The position numbers were made by a program, and so were the translations under genes. Below are positions 26,401 through 38,400 of a DNA stretch of 64,000 nucleotides, piece by piece. The notes under the pieces are model-generated. The model searched no databases and was not told the origin of the DNA. It worked only from the letters and a program-made list of their open reading frames with translations. Within the stretch, counting starts at the first letter, position 1. Each line of letters opens with the position of its first letter. Source of the DNA: Colius striatus (taxonomy: Eukaryota > Chordata > Aves > Coliiformes > Coliidae). The stretch spans positions 12,497,001 to 12,561,000 of the forward strand of contig NC_084765.1 in NCBI RefSeq assembly GCF_028858725.1. The letters run 5' to 3'.

Positions 26401-29400
26401 TCTTTAGCCTACTTATCTTCATACCTCAACATGCATACTGTACAAACAAAATAAACTTGAAATGCCTCAGAAGTGTTTTTTTTTTTTCCTCTAGAATTAG
26501 TTTCCCAGATGCAGAGATATTCACAAGTCATACAGCCATTTCCAGACAAAACAGGGACTGAAAAGTGTATAGTATAATAATTTCATTGTAGCTCTGAGAT
26601 GATAATGACTAGTAAAGATGAAGTAGCCCATCTACAGTAATTCAGGAAATATAGCAATTATCCTAGCTACCTATAAACTGGAGCAAGTATTAAATAAAAT
26701 AAGTTGATATTAAGGAAAAAAACCATTCTATGATCTAAAGGCAACTTCTCTGTATCTAATAAAAAACTGCGAGAGGACTTTATATCTAAAGAATCAACTA
26801 GAATTTAGGATACCACAATTAATAATGTTATTTTCATACACAGTAAGCTTTGATCACAAATCCTAAGCAACTAGGCAACTTCCTGTCACGTGCCATCTAC
26901 TTAGGATAATACTTTAAAACAGTAATTACCTCAACTACTAAAATCTGTATGAGAGACAATACTGCTTACATGGAAAAAAAAATTAACCAAGTCCTGGCTT
27001 AGTATGAATATTAAATACCTGTCTTCTTCCTTTTTGGCAGGTCGGGAGCTACTGAGAGCACTCTGTGTTGCATAAGTGCCCATCTCTGTCACCAATTTCT
27101 GAGCTGGACCTACAGACACCTCTTCTTCAGGTTTTAGCTCACCAGCTTCTTTCTTGATTTCAGATTCCACTATTGGGATCTAGAAAGAAACAGAAAACAG
27201 TTGTTACAATTAATACAGAAAAAGAAAGACAGTTTTGTTCTGCAGAAGGTTTTAATAAAAATTATTTGCATTGTTAAGGTTTTTATAAGTAAAAGGTCAG
27301 TTACAGTGCAATAGCTTTGAGAGAATTTGAGGAGACAGGCAGATGATGAAATAGAAACAGAAGCCTCCTATCCATACAATAAAGCCCACACTTCAGATTA
27401 TCTTAGATCCTTCTCAGAACAACCCAGATTTAAAACACTATTCCTTTCCTAGTCATATAATTACATTGTATCTTAAAACTGTCATAATTTTATGAAATTG
27501 ATTTCTCATCTCTCTTAGCAGATATCACTTGTTCTGAGTACATGCTAGCTTCAGGTATGCTACTTTAAAAATAATAATGAATGAAGGCAAAACCCTATTT
27601 AGTTTTTATTTTCCATTTCTTGTGCACATGCCATTACCTATCACAAGTGCTCAAAACCCTGGTGCATCTTACTTGATTTTCAAAAACATTGTTTTCCTAG
27701 AAAACACTCCACACTAGTAAAACCCCAAAGAGCCAGCCTAATGTAAACACACCTCTCCAAGTGACCTGCGAACTTCTGTCATTACACTCTGTATATCCTC
27801 TTTTGTGCTGCAATATTCTCCAAGGATCCATAAAGCTCCTCGATAAATCCTAAGACAAGAACAATAACTTAAGTCATGCTTTCATTATATACTGAACTAG
27901 CATCAAGGGAAGTGATTTATGGTCAGGTGGTAAAGGCCAGTCTTGGCAAATTCAAAAGAACGCAACTGATAGAACGTGCGTTTGATCAAAAGCAAACATC
28001 CCTTCAGCCTTAGTAAACTAAGGAACAAGTATATCAAAATAGAAGGAGTCTCTGCTACAAATTTATTCTCATCTGTGTTAATCTGGATAATCTCAAAATT
28101 AAATTTCCTTATGAACATAACAAAATAATTCTACTGTATGCAATAAAGTCACCTGTAATTTCTCCAGTTAACTGAGACAAACAAATTTTTCCTTTGTACA
28201 AGAGAAAATTAAAAACAAGAATATGAATGAAGACTCTGGGCAAAAAAGCAAAGCTTCAGAGGCTTTTTTTTCCCCACTTAATGAGACGAGATGATGAAGA
28301 TACAAGAGTCAATTTCCTGTGTATTGGAAGAATGGCAGAGTAGTGTCTTGATACACAGAAGTTCTAATAGGTCTTAATCTTTGCAGATTTATCAGAAAAG
28401 CAAGTTTTCAGAGCCTTGAAAGGTACTAAAGAAGCTCTGCAGACTACAAAGTCCAGTCTATGTTAGACTGGGTTTTCCAGTAAATGTACAAGTGCAAATT
28501 CCTGTTGAAATAACTCCTCAATAACTCCATTTTGACAAACACAACACTTCTGAGTTGGCTTTCATCACCAATGCTATCTTCTAACAAGTGGAAATACAAT
28601 TATCAATTGCATCATAACAGTAAATATTACTTTTTCTTAATTCAATGCAATGAGCACCCAATATACCTATTGTACAAGTAGGCAAGAAGGACCTTTAGCT
28701 AGTAATCATCTACCCACAAAATATCACAGCTTCAGTTATTTTCCTTTGTGTGTAGTTTGAAAGGATTTTAGTACATCTTACAGGACAATATATACTTTCA
28801 ATGCAAGCAAGCCACAAGGTGCTCCAACGTCTGATATCCTATTTTGTACTCACTTGACAGATTTAATGGCATGAAAGACTTCGAGCATCTTCTCAACAAT
28901 AAGAGGCCTGAGGTTATCAAACCGCTGGATCGCTTCCCGCACAAACTCCAAGACATCAGCAGCTGCCGCTTCATTGTTATCACTAAGGAACTCCATCAGC
29001 TAGCACAAGAGTGAACGTGAGCACAAACAGCAGCACAGTTAAGTTTGTACAATAGTATTTTCCTTCTACATTCAGAAAAATAAAACTGCACATGTAACTC
29101 CTGTTAAACAAAGCACTAATCAAATAACCTTAAGTACATTCCAAACAATTACCAACTACCATAATCCCAAATCTGTTTTTCTCATGATACAAATTCTTGC
29201 ACTTTTAAGTAAAGGTACTCTTCAGCTTACGTTCTTCAAAAATATTCCTAAAAAATACTCAGAAGACAAATAACTACAGCATCAAAAGTCCTGTATTTCT
29301 TTAGAAATCAAAAATAGTGCTGGTTTGTATGAGGCCACTATTAGAAACACCTCAGCTTCAGTTATCCTCCAGGATTCAGGTATAGCTCAGACATATTTAA

Positions 29401-32400
29401 TGACAATATAATTAAACATTTGCATACCACTGGAATAACATTTGCAGCCATATCTGGAAACCGAACACTACAGGAATGCAGTGTACGAACAAGCAGCTGC
29501 CTGTACTTGTCTGTGTCTTCATGCTCTGTCACGTTATTAGTTTTAATCACTTCCTTCTTCAGAACAATCACAAGCTGCAGAAAAGATGAAATAAAATTGA
29601 AGAAAGTCTCATATTTTTCCAAAGAATAAAACCCAGCAGAACAAAACAAAAATAATATGTATTTTACCTCCTCCACATTTCTTGAAGAGACAAGGTCCAA
29701 AGCCAGCTGAAGGGTTTTTTTGCGCACTTCTAGATCTGGGGTACTCAGGACTCTGAGGATGTCCATAACTAGATCCTGAAACAATAACAAAATGCCAACT
29801 ACTTTGTTGCTATAAATGATCTCCTTTCATAGAATTCTAATTTTCAGTCCTTGATGATTTTCAAAGACTTTCTGGATAGGTAATATAAAACTTACTGACA
29901 ATAAAGGAACACATCCCAGCCACATAACTTAATGACAAACAAGCAAGATTTCCCACCCACCAGAAACTTCGTTTAAGTCATTCCATGCCAGTGTAAAAGT
30001 CTACCATGCAAGTCGCATCATTAAGTTTTGCAATCAAGAAAGCATTTTCCAACTGTTAATTCTTACACAGACAAAAAAAGCAGCAAGTCATACAAGTCCA
30101 TCCAATGTGTTTTTACTGGAAACGTATCAGTAGAAGATTTAAACTTCAGAAGCACATTTTTCCATACATCACACCCACTGAAAGTTTCAGTGAGGGAATA
30201 AAAGCCTTCCACAAGCTTGCAGGAAAAGAGACAGCTCACATACCTGTAACACTCGCTCATGAGAGGGATGCTCTTTTAATTCAATCAACCGATCCAAAAC
30301 AATCAGTTTCACGTTATTATCACTTTCTTTAATAATCAAATCTATGTAGCATTGGGCAGCTGCCTATAATTAAAAGGATCAAAATTTTTTTCTAAGTAAT
30401 GAAGGAGAGAAACTTGAGAAATTTGTCAAGACACTTTCTACATCACTATTAAAGTAACTACTCAAAGAGTTGGCACAGAAGTGAAGCTCAAAACAGACTT
30501 GAAAAACTTTTTGCTCCACTGTAAATATCGACTTTACCACCATGTTACAAAAATTACATGGAAGGCGCACGATGGTATCAACTTACAACGCACACACTTG
30601 ACTTCAAATTCAGAACAAGTCATCAAGAGATGTATTTCCTGTCATGCTTTAGGTCAGCTCTAAAGTACAGAGTAGGGCATGAAAAACGACTGAAAACAGT
30701 TGCCAATGTTAGCCTATCTGGATGTAGCTTTAACAACAGTTTCTATGTACAATATTCCTACTTCACAAAAATTACTACAGTAAAGCGAGGATGTTGGAAT
30801 ACTCCTCTTATCTTTCAAAACAACTATCTGAATGCTTTTACTCTTAATCTAGACATGCATATTCTATTTTTGAATTTTCCATACAAGTTCAAAATTTCTG
30901 TGTGATCAATTATACAAACATAATCTAGGAACCCAAGGTCCTTCAGTAATCAATGTAAATCTTCACTGCTTTAATGCTCCCATCTTAGTCAGAAGAGAAT
31001 ATTTATGAGTAAAGAAAGTAATTCAATCCCTGCAAATCCTCAGTGTTAGTCTGCTTTGGTAAGTATGTCAAGAAGATTGCAGGTTGGTACCAACTATTGT
31101 ACAAAAAGTTTGCACAGTAATCAAGCTTATTCACTACCAAAGTGACATAGAGTCCAATAGCCACAGGCCTGCAAAATACAGCTTCAGTCTTTTTGTGTGA
31201 TCACTTTTAAGAGATATTTAAAGGTGGTATTTCACAAGTGAAGAGTTAAACATCGTATTACTAAAGGTTGTGCTCTTTCAAAGCAGCAACATACAGCACA
31301 CAGTATTCATTCCAGTGCAATAAAAGCTACTGAAACATCTGAAAATGCCACTTTTATACCTTGATTGCTGTTGGTGCACTGGACAGTGTAACTAGAGTAC
31401 CTGCAGCTTCATACTTCACTGCAGGACTCGATGACTGCAGTAAGTTGTAGATACAGCGAATAAACCGAGCTCTCTCTGATGGATTCGCATGACAGACCTA
31501 GGCAAGAGGAACGATATATAGTTGCCACACGAAAGAAGAAAATAGCAATCATATAGTTCAACTGCTTCATTACCTCTCAACAAGGAGAAAACTAAGCAAA
31601 AGATAAAAAGCTTTTCTGGGTATAGGAAGTCTCATTCACAATTGTAAAATATAATTATAAAAGCTATCAAAAAGCTGTTCTCAATAATTCGGTGCAACGC
31701 TATAAGGTCTTAAAATCTCAGATCAAAACTAAGAGCATAAACTCTACTACTTTCTGTAACAGATTCCCTGCTCATGTCCATGAAGAACAGTCTGATAATA
31801 CACAGTCCAGAGATACACAATCTGATGTTAGAGACATATTGCTCTATACCGCTCTGTATTGCTCTGCAGTAAGAGACCTGGGAGTCCTGATTAATAATAA
31901 ACTGAACATGAGCCAGCAATGTGCCTTCGTGGCCAAGAAGGCCAATGGCATCCTGGGATGCATCAAGTAGAGTGTGGCCAGCAGGTCAAGGGAAGTTCTT
32001 CTCCCTCTCTACTCTGCCCTGGTGAGGTCTCATCTGGAGTCCTGTGTCCAGTTCTGGGCTCCTCAGCTCAAGAAGGACAAGAGAACTTCTGGAGAGAGTC
32101 CACTGCAGGCCACCAAGATGATCAGGGGAATAGAACATCTTTCATATGAGAAAAGGCTGTGGGAACTGGGGCTGTTTAGTCTAGACAAGAGGAGATTGAG
32201 GGGAGATCTTATTAACATTTACAAACATCTAAAGGGTGGGTGTCAGGAGGTTGGGACATCCCTTTTTTCTATAGTAGCTAGCAACAGGATGAGGGGTAAT
32301 GGGAACACAAAAAGTGTTTTGAGAGACAAATCTTACTCAGCTTACTAAATACTGACACATTCCTGACATGGATCAGATGACAACTATAATGCCCTTTCCA

Positions 32401-35400
32401 GACAAGACTCTAACCCTTTTAAAAAGCAGCCTAATATAACCTAACAAGTGTATTTACTTTAAATGTGCCACAATGTTTTCCTTTTACCTTATAAATTAGT
32501 TCAACAATAACCAACTGCAGTATGTCACCAAATGTCTGGACTTGGTCAATACAGGTACTCAAATAATCCAGAGCTCTATCCTGTATGCAATAATAAAAGA
32601 TAAATTATTGTAAATTCTTATGAGTTTGCTCACTAAGATATATTGTAAAACAAAATACATTTTAAAGATCATCATATAAACCAGCACACATTCAATCTTT
32701 CAACTTGAAATTCAAAACAACTTATGAAAACATTGTAAACCTGAAAAGCTAATTAATCCCTTCTGTCTACAGATGGCAAAGAGAGAGAGACAAAACTAAC
32801 GGTAATCAGGCACAAAAGCCAATTGCCTGTAGAGCAAACAATCGAAAACACTTAACAGAAATTGCCATTTCTTTCTCATGACTACAGAAGTCATAAAACA
32901 GTAGGTAAAGGAGCAATTCTAAGCTCACTTGGCAAAACTAATTAGTTTTCAGCACCAAAACATATGCCTTCACCAAATACAGTAATTTTCCTTTAGAATA
33001 AAGACAGCATTAAGGCCTACTTAAACTTTTTCAGTTATCAAATAGTCCACAAAAGAGTTCTATATAAATTTTAATATAAACAGTTTATACTATCAACAAA
33101 CTACCTAGGTCACTTTAAAAGTGTTTAAAACAAATTTAAGGACAAGAATCCTTACCTGATCTGCATGAATTAGCATCATAAATGCATTTCTTTTGCAGCT
33201 TGCATCTTTCTCATTCACCAAGAAATCATGGATCAGCTCAGGAGCATCAGGTATAAGGTGTTCAAAATTTCTTTTTTAAAACAAAATAATCATAATTAAA
33301 AGAACAACTGGTAAGGAGCAAAACCAAAGGCTTAAGGGCATATCCTACAAACAAGCATTTACAAAAATTCCAACGGTGCATATTGGCGATAAACAGCTTT
33401 TGTGTAGCTACTTTGAACCGTAAACCGACTCAAGGAGCTTTAAAAAATTATCACAACAGCTAAGACATTATCCCATCAATGATTTTTGTTTAACAGTTAC
33501 ATTCATGATCACGGGACTGGAGCATCTTCCTTATGAGGAAAGGCTGCAGGAACTGGGACTGTTTAGTCTGGAGAAGACGAGACTGAGGAGAGATCTTATT
33601 AATATTTACAGTTATCTAAATGGTGGGTATCAGAAGGTTGGGGCATCCATTTTTCTGTTGTATCTAGCAACAGGACAAGGGGTAGTGGGATGAAGCTGGA
33701 ACACAAAAAGTTCCATTTAAACATAAGATAAAACTATATTATTGTGAAGGTGAGGGAGCTCTGGCACAGGCTGCCCAGGGAGGGTGTGGACTCCCTGTCT
33801 CTGGAGGTCTTCAAAACCCGCCTGGACACATTCCTGGTGACCTGATCCAGGTTGACCTGCTTTGGCAGGAGGTTTGGACTAGATGATTGCTAAAGGTCCC
33901 TTCCAACCCCTACCATTCTATGATTCTACGATTCAGCCACACTGTTCAGGTAAGAACTGCAGTAATGTTTAGTACATAACTGCAGTATCTGATGAATGTC
34001 TCGCTTCAAATAAATGTATATATGCATATTCCTATGAGGATGACTCTGTATTTATGATTGTGGATAATCGTTACTATTAATAACATTTAGATCACCACAT
34101 GAGGCATTTGCCCATACAAATTAACCTGCCATAAAGAGCTCAGTCACATCTGAGAACGCAGCAGCAGTACCTTTTGCTGTTCCAAAGAACTCCATTAAAT
34201 AGAGGAGAAAAAGGAAACCAAGAAAAACCCCAAACCCCGAACACCACAACAGTGATTAATAAATGTTCATGAGATTCCCAAAACTATTCAGATCACTAAA
34301 GCTAGCCTTGGTCTTGTGCACTCACAACTTTAAATTCTGGCATTTACCTATAAATGGTGTAAATCGCAAGAACCGCATTTCTGCGCACATAGCTGTGCCG
34401 ATGTTCTAGGCACGCACGGATGGCTGGCATCAAAGGCTCCAGCAGCTCTGCTTCTTTCAGCTTACAAAGAAAACGAAGAGTGGAGCCTCGAATAAATTCA
34501 TTCGGGTGCTGAAGATCCTAAAATCAACAACAAACATATTTGAAATTCCAGACTCTTCAGTCTAATTGTTAAGCTCAGATGAATGCACTTGCTAGCCTTC
34601 TCACACTCTACGAATTCCCAACAACCACAACACCACCTCACTGTCTTCTTGTGAACCACCTTTTCAACACACTGCTGCCCCACAATATTTAAAACTTACA
34701 GTCAAAATCTGTGGGATTTTTTTCTGTATTCTCTGATTACTGGGGCTGTGAAAGCTCACCCTGCAGTTGTGCCTGCACACTGGATACTAACCTCTAGCGT
34801 GTACTAGTTCCTCTCTTTCTGACCCAGTCCCAAAGAAGCTGAAGGACCTTATTATCTTTGTGAGGGAGTGTCCTAAATACACCACAATGAAGTTATTCCA
34901 AAAATAGTGTCCTTTTATGACTTGTGGCTTATCCCAAGACACTATGAAGATGGTGATTAGGTTACCCCTCATCTTTGAGGTTCACTGATTTGGAAACAAA
35001 GAGCACTAAACTTTTGATAACTTGTAAAAGAGCACATAAAAACTCCCTGGTAGTAAGTCTGCTCTTATTTACAATTATCCAGTTCTGAAGCACTGAGACA
35101 TAACAGTTGGGAACGAAATGCTGAGCATAAACCATTTTTATGTTTAATAAATAAAACAAATTGACATACTTTCTATGAAGATCCATATGGGAACATAAGA
35201 AATAAACAATGGGCTACCTTTCTGTATGCATCGCATACAAGGATCATTTCTTGCAGAAGCCTGCCATCTGGAGTTGTCTTTGGCACTATCTCCCAAAAAA
35301 CAAGCAGCAGTTTTTTGATGGTATGATCTTGGAGAGGCAGCACAAAACGTATGATGGTCATCAGAAGGCCGGGTAGTTTTTCACCATTCAGAATCATGAT

Positions 35401-38400
35401 GATTACTTTCTTTAAGGCCTCTGTCTTCAACTTGACATCTCCTTTCTCTAGAGGAGAAGGAAATGAAATCAGGAAGGCTAACAGGTCACAGGGAGTTTAA
35501 CAGGAATACTGATCATCAGTATCAGAAGACACAAACACCCTGTGAAGGGATGTAATATAGTATATCAATAAAATTCACACCCTTACTTCTACAAAAAAGA
35601 TGATATGGATCCTGGTTACGAAAGGAGACAAAGGCTCATCTTCAAAGCCCTCCTTCCAGAGTGCCCACTACAAATAAGTATGAGGCACTGGCGACAAGGG
35701 ACTTCAACAAACAATTTCCAAAAGGGGAAAACCCACTAAACAAACCATCAGCTGCTCCACCTGCAGTAGGTAATGGAAATCGTAGGAAGAGGCGATAGGT
35801 GCTTGTTGTGGGTGACTCGCTGCTAAGGGGCACTGAGAGACCCATCTGTGGAGCAGGTAGGGAGTCAAGAGAGGTGTGCTGCCTGCCTGGAGCCAAGATC
35901 AGGGATGTGGCCGAGAGAGTGCCACGGCTCGTCAGGGATGCAGGCTACTACCCCTTACTTGTGTTCCATGTAGGTATGAATGATGACATGAGGCATGACA
36001 TCTCCAGGATCCAGATGGATTTTAAATCCTTGGGGGAGCAGGTAAAAGGTAGAGGGGCTCAGGTTATTTTCTCCTCTGTCCTGTTCACTAAAGGATGAGT
36101 TTGCAATGGAAAAATCAGCCAAGTGAACTCCTGGCTGAGAGACTGGTGCCGGTGGGAAGGCTTTGGGTACTTTGACAATGGATCCCTCCTTGGGGTCTAC
36201 AGCTTGATAGGACGGGACGGGATTCATCTCTCCCATAAAGGGCACTGGATTATTTGGGAGTAGACCAGCAAATTTAATAAAGAGGTCTTCAAACTAAGGG
36301 ACTTGGGGGGTGGGGGGAGAAGCAAAACAGAACAAGCTGTCCCCTCTAGCTGGGAAACAGGGCAGGACAGGGAATGCAATAAGTGCCCTTCATCTGCACA
36401 CTGGGCTGAGATACGCAAGGCTGACCACCCTGAGAAAGAGCCAAACCAGGGAGGAACCTCCTGCACCCATCCAGGGAAACCTGTGTGTTTGAGTAAGCCC
36501 CTGCGCTGCCTCTACACCAATGCACACAGCCTGGGGAATAAGCAGGAGGAACTGGAGATGTGGGTGTGGATGTGGGGCTACGACCTCATTGCGGTCACAC
36601 AGACATGGTGGGACAGCTGCCATGACTGGAGCACAGCCATGGAGGGTTATGTATTGTTCAGGAAAGACAGACTGACAAGGTGTGGAAGTGGAGTTGCTCT
36701 CTATGTGAGGGAGCAATTAATGTGTTCTGAACTGTGCCTGGGTGGGGATGAGGAGCAGGTAGAGTGCTTCTGGGTAAAAATTAATGGCCAGGGCAAGGCA
36801 GGTGATATTGTTGTAGGAGTCCACTACAGGCCACCTCATCAGGAGGAGGATGTGGATAAGGCCTTCTACAAACAGCTGGGAGCTGCCTCACGATCACAGT
36901 CCCTGGTCCTCATGGGGGACTTCAACCACCCTGATATTTGCTGGGACAGTCACACAGCCAAGCACACGCAGTCCAGGAGGTTCCTACAGATTGTTGACAA
37001 CAACTTCCTGTCACAGATGATCGAGGAACCAACAAGGAGGGGTGTGCTGCTGGACCTGGTACTGATGAATAAGGAGGGCCTGGTTGGGGTTGTGAAGGTT
37101 GGAGGCAACCTTGGCTGCAATGACCATGAGATGGTAGAGTTCAAGATCCTGTGTGGAAGAGGCAGAACACAAAGCAAGACCGTGACCCTGGATTTCAGGT
37201 GAGCCAACTTTGGCCTCTTCAAAGATCTACTTGGATGGATCTCATGGGATATGATTCTAGACAGAAGTGCCAATGAGGGCTAGTCAATCTTCAAGCATCA
37301 CTTCCTCCAAGCCCAGGATCAGTGTGTCCCAATGCGCAAGAAAGGAGGAAAAGAAGGTAGGAGGCCTCCATGGATGAGCAAGGATCTGCTGGGACAACTC
37401 AGGCAGAAAGGAGTCATCTCCTTGGAAACAGGGGCTGGCTTCTTGGGAAGAGTATAGGAACATTGCCAGGGCATGCAGGGGTGCAACTAGGAAGGCTAGA
37501 GCCCTTCTAGAATTACATTTAGCCAGGGATGTTAAGGACAGGAATAAGGCATTTTTCAAGTACATCAGCAGCGGAAGGATGGTGAGGGGGAATGTGGGCC
37601 CGCTGCTGAACACTGAGGGTGTCCTGGTGTCTGAGGATGCACAGAAGGCCAAAGTGCTGAATGCCTTCTTTGCTTCAGTCTTTACGGCCAAGGCTGACCC
37701 TTGGGAAGCCCAGTCCAGCAAGGATAACAGGATGGCCAGGACAGCAGAGGACTTGCCCTGGGTGGAAGAGGAAGAGGTTAAAGACTTGTCGGCCAAGCTT
37801 AAGGCTCATAAGTCAATTGGTCCTGATGGGATGCATCGTAGAGTGCTTAGGGAGCCGGCTGATGTGATTGCTAAGCCTCTCTCCATCATCTTTGAACAAT
37901 CATGGAGGACAGGTGAGGTGCCTGAGGACTGGAGAAAGCCCAATGTCATGCCAGTCTTCAAAAAGGGCAGGAAGGATGACCCAGGAAACTACAGGCCGGT
38001 CAGCCTCACCTCCATCCCTGCAAAGGTGACGGAACAACTCATCCTGAATGTTATCACTGAATATATGAAGGAAAAGATGGTTATCAGGGGGAGTCAACAT
38101 GGCTTCACCAAGGGGAAATCCTGCTTGACTAACCTGATATCCTTCTATGAAGGCATAACCAGCTGGCTAGATGAGGGGAGAGCAGCGGATGTCATCTACC
38201 TTGACTTCAGCAAGGCTTTTGACACTGTCTCCCATAACATCCTCATCAGAAAGCTCAGACAGTGTGGCTTGGATGAGTGGACAGCGAGGTGGATCGAGAG
38301 CTGGCTGAATGACAGAGCCCAGAGGCTGGTGATCAATGGCACAGAATTGAGTTGGAGGCCTGTAGCCAGTGGAGTTCCACAGGGATCGGTTCTGGGGCCA

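Noticed and set aside
26722-26737. CCATTCTATGAT, similar to a CR1 tail
   Set aside because: Only about a dozen bases match and the flanks do not resemble CR1.
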